A stretch of DNA of 64,000 nucleotides from Rhodovulum visakhapatnamense (GTDB taxonomy: Bacteria > Pseudomonadota > Alphaproteobacteria > Rhodobacterales > Rhodobacteraceae), in assembly GCF_004365965.1 (NCBI RefSeq), contig NZ_SOEB01000003.1, positions 38,226 through 102,225 on the forward strand, written 5' to 3'. The position numbers and the translations under genes were made by a program. Under the pieces are notes generated by a model. The model saw nothing but the letters and a program-made list of their open reading frames with translations, did no database searches and was not told where the DNA came from. Positions within the stretch are counted from its first letter, which is position 1, and every line of letters begins with the position of its first letter. Below, piece by piece: positions 54,066 through 62,973 of the stretch.

Positions 54066-54658
54066 AGCCTCTCGGCTTTTGCACCCATCCGGTCGGCCTC
54101 GCTTTCCAGCGCGGGGCTGTCATTGACCGGCGTCCCGGCGACCTCGGTCGTGGGCCGCACCCGGCCCTTGGCCTGCTGCACCGTATGCCAGGCCTCGTGC
54201 GGCAGGTGTTTTTCCTGGCCCGGGCCAAGATGGATGTCCGATCCCTGCGCATAGGCGTGGGCCTGCACAGCGGCTGGTCTGGACGAATTGTAATGCACCC
54301 GGACATGGCTCATGTCGACGCCCGATAGCCGCTCGACGCCGGACCTGAGCCTCTCCGGCAGGCCGGTCTTCGAGCCGCCCTTGCGCTGGAGCGCCTTGCC
54401 CTGAAGCGGCTCGTCTTCCTCGACGCGCTGGAGCGCCTTGCCTTGCAGGGGCTCTTCCTCTTCGGGGGCTTCGGCGCGTTGCAGGGCCTCGGCCCGAAGC
54501 GCCCCCAGCCGGGCGGCAGCCCCCCCCGACGTTGCCGCATCGGCCTTGGCCTGAAGCGCGGACAGACGGTCTTCCTGGGGGCCGCCCGCCCGGGCGCCGC
54601 CCCGGGCCTGCGGCGCCGGACCGGCGCTGCCGCGTTCGCTCTGGAAGATCTGGGCCAT
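54062..54658 (-). CDS. DUF4157 eCIS-associated protein with HEAWH motif
   Basis: 198 aa. Residues 1-90 are low complexity, with two copies of PLQGKALQR and one degenerate copy (AEALQRAEA). The DUF4157 domain (about 100-195) has ERLSGVDMSHVRVHYNS and the zinc-type LPHEAWHTVQQAKGRV. DUF4157 is the most frequent domain in eCIS loci outside the structural genes and may mark effectors for loading. The ATG at 54658 has GGGAGG upstream; a longer frame to 55843 only crosses the divergent gene. It overlaps the ion-channel gene by four bases. Confidence 0.85.
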   Translation of the reverse strand: MAQIFQSERGSAGPAPQARGGARAGGPQEDRLSALQAKADAATSGGAAARLGALRAEALQRAEAPEEEEPLQGKALQRVEEDEPLQGKALQRKGGSKTGLPERLRSGVERLSGVDMSHVRVHYNSSRPAAVQAHAYAQGSDIHLGPGQEKHLPHEAWHTVQQAKGRVRPTTEVAGTPVNDSPALESEADRMGAKAERL

Positions 54659-54916
54659 GGCTGCCTCCCGATACCGATAGGGAATGAAACCACAGGTTGT
54701 GACGCGCTGGCAAGCGGCATCGCGCGCCCACGCCCCGCCGTCGCGGCAAGGGCCGCGTCCGGCTCGGCGCCGCTGCGCCCCCCCCAAGGGCAACGCCCTT
54801 CCGGACCGGTCCTTGCCGATGTCGCACCGCCACACGCTGCCACACGCCATGGTTGACGAAGCCGCCGGGCTCGGCCACGCTGTCGGCAACGAACCGCCCC
54901 CAGGGAGGCGCCCCAG

Positions 54917-55855
54917 ATGACCACAGGCCGCCGCCTGTTCCAGTCTTTTCCGGCCGTTGCACTGGGGCTTGCCTGTCTTGCGCCCACGGCCTGCGGGCTG
55001 GTCACGAAGGTGCAGGAACTGCCGGTCGTCGAACGGTTCGGCTTCGGGATCGAGGTGCCCTGCGACATCAATCTCTATCAGCAACGGCGCATGACCGGCG
55101 CCTATCTGCAGATCGCGGTGGGCTCGGCCGGGGGCGTTGCGCACTATGTGACCGGGCGCCCCTCGCGCAAGGCGCTGCCGCGCAATCTGGTGATCGAGGA
55201 GGACACGATCCGGCGCCTCCGCCCCGAGGAAGAGAACGGCCAGACCAGGCTGGAAGGCTGGAAGCGCGCCAGCGCGGTGCCGGTCGCGGGGCTTGGCCCC
55301 GGCACCGAACTGCCCGCCGCCTACACCTTCAATTTCCGTTCGCAGAAGATCGACTATACCGGCCCGCTGGTGGTCGGCCAAAGCCCGACCGCGACCGAGA
55401 TCCCGAAGGCGGGGCTTTCCACCATCACCGGGCCGGTCCGGGTGACCTTCACCGCGACCGACGCCACCGGCAAGACCGAGGTCACCGACGCGCTGGGCAG
55501 CTTTACCCTGCAGATCGGCTATGGCACCGGGCGGGCCAGTTTCGTCGCGTCGGGCTTTACCGCCGACAGCGGCCCCGCCCTGCCCTTCGACAGCTTTTCC
55601 TGGTCGCGGCTCGGGCTGTGCGCGCCGCGCGTGGTGTCCAGCGGCCAGGGGACGGTCCGCTTTACCGGCCCCGATGGCGGCCGCGTCGGGCTGCTGACGC
55701 CCGGGCTGGAACCGGCGGCGCTGCTCAGCTTCGAGGCCAGCCAGTTCGCCGGAACCGACCGCCCCGGCCCGCCCGGCGCGGCGGGCGGCGTCTTCGCGAT
55801 CCAGGGCAACAGCGCTACCCTGACAGGTGTGTTCCTGTCGCAACCTTCACCCTAG
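54917..55855 (+). CDS. putative surface lipoprotein, TbpB-like C-terminus
   Basis: 312 aa with a signal sequence (about residues 1-26, LGLACLAPTAC); a lipobox is possible at LAC or TAC but not canonical. The rest is beta-rich. The C-terminal 60 residues (SFEASQFAG...GGVFAIQGNSATLTGVFLS, quoted in part) resemble the barrel end of transferrin-binding-protein-B-like proteins, in which GVF(G)-type strands close the barrel. It is the first gene of the plus-strand eCIS arm with AGGGAGG 11 bases upstream of ATG. It may be a surface or injection-system accessory protein; family assignment is weak. Confidence 0.55.
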   Translation: MTTGRRLFQSFPAVALGLACLAPTACGLVTKVQELPVVERFGFGIEVPCDINLYQQRRMTGAYLQIAVGSAGGVAHYVTGRPSRKALPRNLVIEEDTIRRLRPEEENGQTRLEGWKRASAVPVAGLGPGTELPAAYTFNFRSQKIDYTGPLVVGQSPTATEIPKAGLSTITGPVRVTFTATDATGKTEVTDALGSFTLQIGYGTGRASFVASGFTADSGPALPFDSFSWSRLGLCAPRVVSSGQGTVRFTGPDGGRVGLLTPGLEPAALLSFEASQFAGTDRPGPPGAAGGVFAIQGNSATLTGVFLSQPSP

Positions 55856-56006
55856 ACGGGTTTCTTTCCTTGCCCTGTATCGAGGCTTCCGCCAGTATCT
55901 TAACCAAGAAAGACCCTACATCCGTGAACCGGAACGATTTTCTACCGTCTTCAGGGGGGACCGATCGCAGCCGCCTGGCCTGCGGTCCTTTGGCAAGTCG
56001 CATGCG
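55856..56006. other. short gap upstream of the Afp11-like gene
   Basis: A locally AT-richer 151-base stretch between the lipoprotein gene and the TTG start proposed below. It could contain a promoter for the plus-arm structural genes, although none is clear. An open frame continues through it but its codons do not look coding. Confidence 0.35.
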
Positions 56007-59000
56007 TTGAATACCGACTGGTCCGATATCCGCGTCCTGCAGGGGGCCTCGTGCGAGGCGCGCCTTCCGGTTCCTTTGACCCGCGACGCCCCCTGGCTTC
56101 GCCCGCGCGATCTGGCCGCCCGGCTGGCGGCGCTGGCCGAGACCGCACCTTCGCCCTGGCGCGACCGGCTGCGGGCCGAGCCCGCCGTCGTGGTGGCCCA
56201 GATCCTCAGCTTTCGCCCCGACGATGCCATCGCCGCCTTCGATCTGGCCGCCGACGAGGGCACCGAGGCGCTGATCCGCCATGTGCGCGCGCTGTCGCGG
56301 CGGATCGACGACTGGCTGATGCGGATCGAGGCGCAGCTGCCCGAGGCTTTCGGCGAGACCATCGCCGCACTCGAACGGCAGATGGGGCTGCGCGGGCGGG
56401 TCAGCGGGCTTGCGGCCCGGTCGGGCACCGATCTGGCCGCGCTTTTGCTGGCCACCTTCGGTAGCAGGCAGGCCGGGCGCCCGGCCGAGGCACAGGCCGA
56501 GGCCGTGCCCGACCGGATCGCCGAGGCCCGGGCGCTCGCGACCGCGATCAGCGCGGCGCATCGGCAGATGATCCATGCCGTGGCCTCGCTGCAGCCCGCC
56601 GCCGCCACCGCCTTTGCCGAACGGATCGAGGCGGGCACGATCGAGCCCGGCATCGGCCTGATCCTGGCCGAGCTGTCCGCAGCCGGGCTGGTCGACGACC
56701 GGCTGAACCGCTTTACCCGCCGCCATACCGATTTCTACTACCGCGAGATCCTGGGCCAGCCGCCCGCCGATGCGACCCCCGAACGGGTGCTGCTGCATGT
56801 GCCCCCGGCGGCGGCCGAACGGCACCTGCCGCGCGGCACCACGCTGGCCGCGCGCGGCGCCGACGGAGCGGTCGCCACCTTCCGCACCCTGACCGCGATC
56901 CCGGTCAGCACCGCGCGCGTCCGCACCACCGGCGCCATCACCTTCGAGACCGATCCGCAGGTGTCGTTCTTTGCCACGCTGGGCGCGATCACCCGCGTCG
57001 AGGCGGGGCTCGACCCGGCCGGGGCCGGGCCGCTCGGGCGCGGGGTCTTCGTCGCCCGCAACCGCGCCGCGCCCGAGGGCGGGCGCAGACAGGCCGGGGC
57101 CGAAATGGGGCTCGACATCGCCTCGGACCTGTTCCGGCTGCGCGAGGGGCGGCGTCAGGTCGAGGTCCGGCTGGACATGCGCCGCGCGAGCCCCCTGCCC
57201 GCGATGTCGCCGAAGCTGCCGCCCGGCACCGAGCCCGGCCGCGACCCCAATGTCGCGCTGGAACTGCGCAACGATCCCGAACTGATCCGCGCCTGCGGTT
57301 TCGCCAGCCTCGCGGAGGGGATCGAGGTCGTCGACGCCGCCGTGCAGGACTGGGCGCGCAACATGGTGCGCGCGCCCTCGATGGCGATGATCTACGAGGT
57401 CATCGCGCGCAAGACGCTGAACGCGGCACCGCTGCGCCAGCTTCTGGGGCGGATCGTGACGCTGAGCCTCGTCGAGGGCGTGCCCTGGCCCGAGGGCGAC
57501 TATCTGCAGCTGCTTCTGGACAAGAACAGCGCATTGCAGCAAGGCCCGGACGGGCTGCTGCGCCGCGCCGCCGCGGGCGAGACAGACGGAAACGCCCCGG
57601 CGGACGGGGCCCCGGCCTCGCTGATGGCGGGCGCCTTCCAGCTGGCCCCGGGCGGCCGGGGGTTCCTGCTGGCGCCCTGCGACGTCTTCCAGAAGTTCTT
57701 TGCCGATGCCTTCACCGTCACCCTGACCAGCGCGCGCGGCCCGGTCGCGCCCGAGGTGCTGCAGATCCTGCCGAACGGCCCGGGCCAGCCGCCGGGCGTC
57801 ACCTTCCGCATGACCTTCGGCCGCGAGGCGCCGCCGCTCGAACCCGATCCGGCGACGCCCGAGGCCGCGCCCGCGCTGGCGATCCGCGCCGCCCCCGATG
57901 CCCGGATCTGCCCGGTCAGCTTCTTCGAGCGCTACGAGGTCGATGCCGCCGCGATCCGGGTCCGGGTCGAGGGGTTGCGGACCATGGCGGGCTTCAACGA
58001 TGACGGGCCGGTCGCGGTCGATCAGGCGGTGCTGCCCTTCGGCGCCCGCCCCGCCGATGGCGGCACGCTGACGCTGGCCGCGCCCGAACTGGCGGTCAAG
58101 CCGGTGACCCATGTCTCGCTCGACCTGACCTGGGCCGATCTGCCCGCCGGGATCGACGGCTTTGCCGGGCATTACGCCGCCTATCCGCGCGACACGCCGG
58201 TCCCGGACCCGCTTGTGACCGTCGAGGTGCTGTCGGGCGAGACCTGGAAGCCGCTGCTGAACGGCCCGACGCCCATGGCCGACCGCGATCCGGCCAGCGG
58301 CCGGCTGCTGGCCGACTGGCACCGCGAGGCCGATCTGGAAAGCCCCAGCCTGCCCGAGGACGGCCCGGCCGCGCTGAAGCTGCCGAAGGCGCGGGGCGAG
58401 ATCCGGAGCGGCGCGCTGCGGCTGCGGCTTTCGGGCAGCGCGGGCGGCTTCGGGCAGACCGCCTATGCGCTGGGGCTGGCCGATGCGCTGCGCCCGCGCC
58501 TGCTGCGGCTGCGCCCCCGCCCGGTGCCGCTGCCGCCCTATCTGCCGCGGATCGCGCGGCTCAGGATCGGCTACGAGGCCGCCGGGCGGATCGCGCTTTC
58601 CGCCCCCGACAGCGCCCGGGCGCGCGACCGGGTGCGCCAGATCACGCCGTTCGGCACCATCCCGGTCTTTCCCGAACGCACCGAACGGGCGGCGGGGCTG
58701 GTGCCCGCGCGGCTGGGCTATGGCACGCTTTTCCTTCAGCTTTCGGGCAATTCGGCCAAGGACAACCTGGCACTGCTGTTCGACATCGCCGATAGCGGTC
58801 ACGAACGGGTGGTGCCCGACCCGGTGCCGCTGGCCTGGCACTACCTGACCGAGGCGGGCTGGCAGGACCTGCCCGCCACCGCGATCTCGTCGGACACGAC
58901 CGACGGGCTGCTGAGGTCCGGCACGGTGGTGATCGACATGCCCGACGACGCCAGCGAGACCGCGCCCGACATGCCGCCGGGCGGCATCTGGCTGGCGGTT

Positions 59001-59975
59001 TCGGCGGTGCGGCCCGGGTTTCACACCCATCCGGTGCTCGATGGCGTGCATACCAACGGGGTCTGGGCCGAAAGCCGCGACAGCCATCCGCATCCGGGCG
59101 ACGGCCCGCGCGACTGGCGCTTCGATCCGGGCTTTGCGGGGCTTGGCAAGCCGGTCGAGGTCGACCGCCGGATCCCGCCGCGCCCGCCCGAGACCCCGCC
59201 CGCCTGGCGCGCCCGCGTGGCAGAACGGCTGCGCCATCGCAAGCGCGCGGTCACGCCCTGGGATGTCGAACGGCTGGTGCTGCAGGAATTCCCGGAAATC
59301 TGGCGGGTCAAATGCCTGTCCCATCTGACCGCCGCCACGCCCGAGCCCGCGCCCGGCCGGGCCACGGTGGTGCTGGTCCGTCGCCCGCCCGAGCCCACGG
59401 ACGGCGCGCCCCCGCCCCCGCGCGAGCTGTACTTCGATGTCGGCAAGCTGGAACGGGTCCGCGCCTGGCTGCAGGCCCATGCCTGCCCCTTCGCGGGTTT
59501 CGACGTGGTCAACCCGGCCTTCGACCGGCTGCAGGTGCGCGCCCGGATCCGCTTTGCGCCCTTCCTGAACGACGGCGCGCTGGCCTTCCGGCTGCGCCAG
59601 GACCTGATCGCCCGGCTGTCGGTCTGGACCGCCGCGCCCGAGATCGCGCGGTTCGGCTGGTCGCTGAACGTGGCGCTTCTGCGCGCGCAGATCGCGGCGC
59701 TCGACTATGTCGAGGACGTCACCGATTTCTCGGTGCTGCATTTCGCGGCCGACGATTCCGGTGTCCACCGGCTGGCCGATACCGCGCAGATCGACGGGCG
59801 CGGCCCGCACGGGCCGGTGATCCGGCCGTCCCGGCCCTGGGCGCTGGCGCTCTCGGCCTCGGATCACGCGCTGGCGGCAGCCACCGCACGGAGCGGCATC
59901 GAAGCGACGCAAAGCGGCATCGGTCGGCTCCGGGTGGGCGACATGCTGATCGTGGGGCAGGAGACGGCGCGGTGA
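56007..59975 (+). CDS. eCIS baseplate J-like protein (Afp11-like)
   Basis: About 1322 aa, the largest baseplate subunit. The N-terminal region has WSDIRVLQGASCEARLPV; the C-terminal third shows the baseplate J pattern (VTPWDVERLVLQEFPEIWRVKC, then LYFDVGKLERVRAWLQAHACP and LAFRLRQDLIARLSVW). The start is uncertain: TTG 56007 gives the family-like N-terminus, while a GTG at 55827 overlaps the lipoprotein gene. It ends with a GTGA overlap to the fibre-like gene. Confidence 0.85.
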   Translation: MNTDWSDIRVLQGASCEARLPVPLTRDAPWLRPRDLAARLAALAETAPSPWRDRLRAEPAVVVAQILSFRPDDAIAAFDLAADEGTEALIRHVRALSRRIDDWLMRIEAQLPEAFGETIAALERQMGLRGRVSGLAARSGTDLAALLLATFGSRQAGRPAEAQAEAVPDRIAEARALATAISAAHRQMIHAVASLQPAAATAFAERIEAGTIEPGIGLILAELSAAGLVDDRLNRFTRRHTDFYYREILGQPPADATPERVLLHVPPAAAERHLPRGTTLAARGADGAVATFRTLTAIPVSTARVRTTGAITFETDPQVSFFATLGAITRVEAGLDPAGAGPLGRGVFVARNRAAPEGGRRQAGAEMGLDIASDLFRLREGRRQVEVRLDMRRASPLPAMSPKLPPGTEPGRDPNVALELRNDPELIRACGFASLAEGIEVVDAAVQDWARNMVRAPSMAMIYEVIARKTLNAAPLRQLLGRIVTLSLVEGVPWPEGDYLQLLLDKNSALQQGPDGLLRRAAAGETDGNAPADGAPASLMAGAFQLAPGGRGFLLAPCDVFQKFFADAFTVTLTSARGPVAPEVLQILPNGPGQPPGVTFRMTFGREAPPLEPDPATPEAAPALAIRAAPDARICPVSFFERYEVDAAAIRVRVEGLRTMAGFNDDGPVAVDQAVLPFGARPADGGTLTLAAPELAVKPVTHVSLDLTWADLPAGIDGFAGHYAAYPRDTPVPDPLVTVEVLSGETWKPLLNGPTPMADRDPASGRLLADWHREADLESPSLPEDGPAALKLPKARGEIRSGALRLRLSGSAGGFGQTAYALGLADALRPRLLRLRPRPVPLPPYLPRIARLRIGYEAAGRIALSAPDSARARDRVRQITPFGTIPVFPERTERAAGLVPARLGYGTLFLQLSGNSAKDNLALLFDIADSGHERVVPDPVPLAWHYLTEAGWQDLPATAISSDTTDGLLRSGTVVIDMPDDASETAPDMPPGGIWLAVSAVRPGFHTHPVLDGVHTNGVWAESRDSHPHPGDGPRDWRFDPGFAGLGKPVEVDRRIPPRPPETPPAWRARVAERLRHRKRAVTPWDVERLVLQEFPEIWRVKCLSHLTAATPEPAPGRATVVLVRRPPEPTDGAPPPPRELYFDVGKLERVRAWLQAHACPFAGFDVVNPAFDRLQVRARIRFAPFLNDGALAFRLRQDLIARLSVWTAAPEIARFGWSLNVALLRAQIAALDYVEDVTDFSVLHFAADDSGVHRLADTAQIDGRGPHGPVIRPSRPWALALSASDHALAAATARSGIEATQSGIGRLRVGDMLIVGQETAR

Positions 59976-60841
59976 CGAGACAGGACAGGACGACGCTCAA
60001 ATCCTTTTTCCGCGACGGGGCGCTGCCCACCGCGGAACATTACCGCGACCTCATCGAATCCTGCGTCAACCAGACCGAGGACGGATTCTCGAAGACCCCG
60101 GCCGACGGGTTGCAGTTGCATTCGGTCGGCAGCTCGCGCGCGGTTCTCAGCCTCTATGAGGGGCTCGGCACGCCCTATGCCTCCTGGGTGCTCGAACATG
60201 GCGAAACCCAGGGCCATCTGCATTTCCGCCAGGGGCTGGGGGTTTCTGGCAACACGCTGGACGGCGCGGCGGGCGGCTGGGTCAGCGGTCCGCCCGGGCT
60301 GACGCTGGGCCGGGACGGCCGGATCGGGATCAGCGAGGCCGCGCCCGAATGGCGGCTTGACCTGCGCGGCACCGCGCGGATGGACGGGCGGCTGGGGCGC
60401 GCGACCGAGGGCCTTGCCGACCCCGTCGCCGACGGGCGCTGGCACGACATCACCCGGCCGATGACCGGCTGCCAGGCCTTCGAGGTGATGGCGGGCGTCG
60501 GCGGCGAGGTCGGACAGGGGCATTACGCGCTGGTCCACGCGGTCGCGATGAACGCCTTCCATCCCCGGAACGCGATCCTGAACTGGATGTTCGGACGGCG
60601 CCGGATCCGCGCCCAGACCGCGGTCTACGGGTCCTATGCCGACCGGCTGCGGCTGCGCTGGATCGCGACCGAGGAACGTCACCACTTCAAGCTGCAGATC
60701 CGCACCAATGCCGATTACGGCCTGGCCGAGGGCGCGCCGGTCCGGATCCGCTATCACCTGACGCGGCTCTGGTTCGACCCCTTGATGACCGGGTCGCGCG
60801 GACCCGCCGGAGGGCCGGACCGCGAGGACGGGCTGTTGTGA
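59972..60841 (+). CDS. eCIS fibre- or tail-tip-like protein
   Basis: 289 aa starting at GTG 59972. The N-terminus (LKSFFRDGALPTAEHYRDLIESCVNQ) follows a pattern, DGxLPTxxxFxDLIDS, found in fibre-like proteins of contractile systems. Gly-rich and beta-strand-rich segments follow (LHFRQGLGVSGNTLDGAAGG) and a compact C-terminal domain (about 150-285). It sits between two baseplate genes and overlaps both by four bases. A role as adhesin or fibre anchor is inferred from position and motif. Confidence 0.6.
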   Translation: MTRQDRTTLKSFFRDGALPTAEHYRDLIESCVNQTEDGFSKTPADGLQLHSVGSSRAVLSLYEGLGTPYASWVLEHGETQGHLHFRQGLGVSGNTLDGAAGGWVSGPPGLTLGRDGRIGISEAAPEWRLDLRGTARMDGRLGRATEGLADPVADGRWHDITRPMTGCQAFEVMAGVGGEVGQGHYALVHAVAMNAFHPRNAILNWMFGRRRIRAQTAVYGSYADRLRLRWIATEERHHFKLQIRTNADYGLAEGAPVRIRYHLTRLWFDPLMTGSRGPAGGPDREDGLL

Positions 60842-62973
60842 CCGAAGATCTGCCGCCTCCGATCACCTTCGCGGCGCTGATGGCCGAGGCGACGCCCGCC
60901 GCGCAACGCGCCTCGGGCCGGATCTGGACCGATTACAACACCCACGATCCGGGCGTGACCTTCCTCGAACAGACCGCCTTCGCGCTGACCGAGATCGCCT
61001 ATCGCGCCGACCATCCGGTGCGCGATCACCTGACCGCCGCGCCCGAGGCCTTCGACCTCGACGCGCTGGCGCTTTTCGGGCCGCGCGCGGTGCTGCCGGG
61101 GCGGCCGGTGACCGCGCTCGACCTTGCGGCCTGCCTGTCCGCCCTGCCCGAGGTCGCGCGGGTCTTCGTGCGCCCGGCCGGGGCGCGCGGGCTTTACGAA
61201 ATCGCCGTTCTGCCGGGCGAGGGCACCCCTGCCGCCACGGCCATCGACGCGGTCGCGGCCGCCTTCGAGGGCATGCGGCTGATCGGCACCGATACCCTGC
61301 CCGTCGCGCTGGCCGAGACGCGCTGGCTCGATCTGGCCGGCCGTATCAGCATCGGCCCGATGGCCAAGCCCGAGGCCATCGCGGCCGAGGTCTATCATGT
61401 GGTCAATCTGGTGCTGATGGGGCTTGACGCGACCGGCACGGGCGGGCGCCGGGGGGCCACGCGAGCCGACCTTTTCGACGAGCCCGCCGCGATCTGGCCG
61501 CCGGTTCAGGCCGAGCCCGGCGACCCGGCGCGCCCCGATCTGGTGCTGGCGGCACTCGAACGGATCGAGGGCATCGAGAATGTCCACGAGCTGCGCCTGA
61601 CCGAGACCGCGCCCCATGACGACCGCAGGCTGGCCCGGCCCGGCATCGTCGCGGTGCATGAGGTCCGTCTGCCCGCAGGCGCCGCGCGTCTGGACCTGAC
61701 ACTGGACGGCGCGCCGGTGCCGCTCGATCCGCATGGCATCGCCGAGGAATACGGTCGCCTGACCGCGGCGCGGATCGCCGGACAGGGCAACCGGCTCGAC
61801 CCGCGCGATTTCGACGTGGCCTTTGCCGGGCGGCCGCGCGCGGCGGGGCGGCTTGGGGTCGATGCGACCCTGCCCGCCATCTACCGGATCCGGGGCGGCG
61901 AGCGCATCGCCTCCTATCGCGGGATGATCGACGCCACGCTCGGGGCGATGGCCGCGCCGCTTTCAGCCCTGCCCGCTCGCTATGCCGCCCGCGCCGTGCC
62001 CGACCCCGAGGATGCGGTGGCGCTGCGCGAACGGCGCGAGATGCTCGATTATCTCATTGCGCTTCAGGGCGAAGAGATGCCCGATACCGGACAGACCGGG
62101 CTGCATGCCTATCGCAGCGCGGCCGAGCGGCTGCGCTGGGACATCGCCTGGCGCGAGGCCTATCTGGCCCGCCTGCCAGACTTCGACTTTCACAAGGGCA
62201 CCGCCCATCCCGAATTCGGGGCGGCGGCGCGGCTGGCGCATCTGTGCGATCTCTCGCCCTGGACCGGGCCGGTCGTGGCGCTGGCGGCGGCGGGCCTCAC
62301 GCTCGCCCCCGGGGCCGATGCCCCCGAAGCCCCCGTACCGCGCAGCGACCTGACCCTGCCCGATCCAGCGCATGACCTCTTTCTCACCCGCCGGTCGGCG
62401 CCCGCGCCGCTTGGCGCATCCGATCTCGCCGCACTCTCGCCCTGGATCGCAGACGGGCGGATCTCGCCCGCGCTCCTGCGCCGCGCCGCCTCTGCCGAGG
62501 CCTATCTGCTGACCCCGGGCGACGATCCCGGGGATGGCTGGCAGCTTCTGTTCGAGGCCGTCCCCCGCGCGCCCTTCCTCTACCGCTGCGCCACCGACAG
62601 CGACCGCGCCGCGCTCGACCGGCTCGGGACGCGTCTGTGCCGCGCCTGGCAGGATCTGAACCGCGCCTGCGAACAGCTTTTGCTCATTGAGGATATCCGG
62701 CTGCGCGGCGCCGGGCGCGGCTTTGCCGAGGCCAGCGTATGGGCGCTCCTGCCGGGCTGGACCGCGCGCGGCGCCGACCCGGCCTTTCGCCGCCACGTCG
62801 AGGACATGATCCTGCGCGTCGCCCCCGCCCATGTGCATGTCCGCCCGGTCTGGCTGGACGCCGATGCGCTGGCGGATCTGGCCCCGCGCATCGCCGCTTG
62901 GCAGGCTGGCATCGACGGCGCCGCGGCGGATCTGCGTGCGGCGCTGAGGCAAGACGGAGGGCCGCTGGAATGA
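60838..62973 (+). CDS. eCIS baseplate protein (Afp12-like)
   Basis: 711 aa. The N-terminus WTDYNTHDPGVTFLEQTAFALT is the conserved start of this eCIS baseplate family; the centre has VYHVVNLVL and a long helical C-terminal half. It starts with GTG overlapping the previous stop and ends with ATGA overlap to the tape-measure gene. It likely forms the baseplate wedge together with the Afp11-like protein. Confidence 0.82.
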   Translation: MTEDLPPPITFAALMAEATPAAQRASGRIWTDYNTHDPGVTFLEQTAFALTEIAYRADHPVRDHLTAAPEAFDLDALALFGPRAVLPGRPVTALDLAACLSALPEVARVFVRPAGARGLYEIAVLPGEGTPAATAIDAVAAAFEGMRLIGTDTLPVALAETRWLDLAGRISIGPMAKPEAIAAEVYHVVNLVLMGLDATGTGGRRGATRADLFDEPAAIWPPVQAEPGDPARPDLVLAALERIEGIENVHELRLTETAPHDDRRLARPGIVAVHEVRLPAGAARLDLTLDGAPVPLDPHGIAEEYGRLTAARIAGQGNRLDPRDFDVAFAGRPRAAGRLGVDATLPAIYRIRGGERIASYRGMIDATLGAMAAPLSALPARYAARAVPDPEDAVALRERREMLDYLIALQGEEMPDTGQTGLHAYRSAAERLRWDIAWREAYLARLPDFDFHKGTAHPEFGAAARLAHLCDLSPWTGPVVALAAAGLTLAPGADAPEAPVPRSDLTLPDPAHDLFLTRRSAPAPLGASDLAALSPWIADGRISPALLRRAASAEAYLLTPGDDPGDGWQLLFEAVPRAPFLYRCATDSDRAALDRLGTRLCRAWQDLNRACEQLLLIEDIRLRGAGRGFAEASVWALLPGWTARGADPAFRRHVEDMILRVAPAHVHVRPVWLDADALADLAPRIAAWQAGIDGAAADLRAALRQDGGPLE

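Noticed and set aside
54062..55843. A 593-residue version of the DUF4157 protein
   Set aside because: The upstream part runs antisense to the lipoprotein gene; the ATG at 54658 has a strong ribosome site and begins a sensible protein.
55815..59912. A 1365-codon open frame antisense to the Afp11-like gene
   Set aside because: It mirrors the codon bias of the GC-rich plus-strand gene, is rich in Arg, Gly and Pro and shows no domain. The same holds for other long antisense frames (for example 10040-12769 plus, 23364-26276 minus, 33098-36610 minus, 38950-42279 plus).
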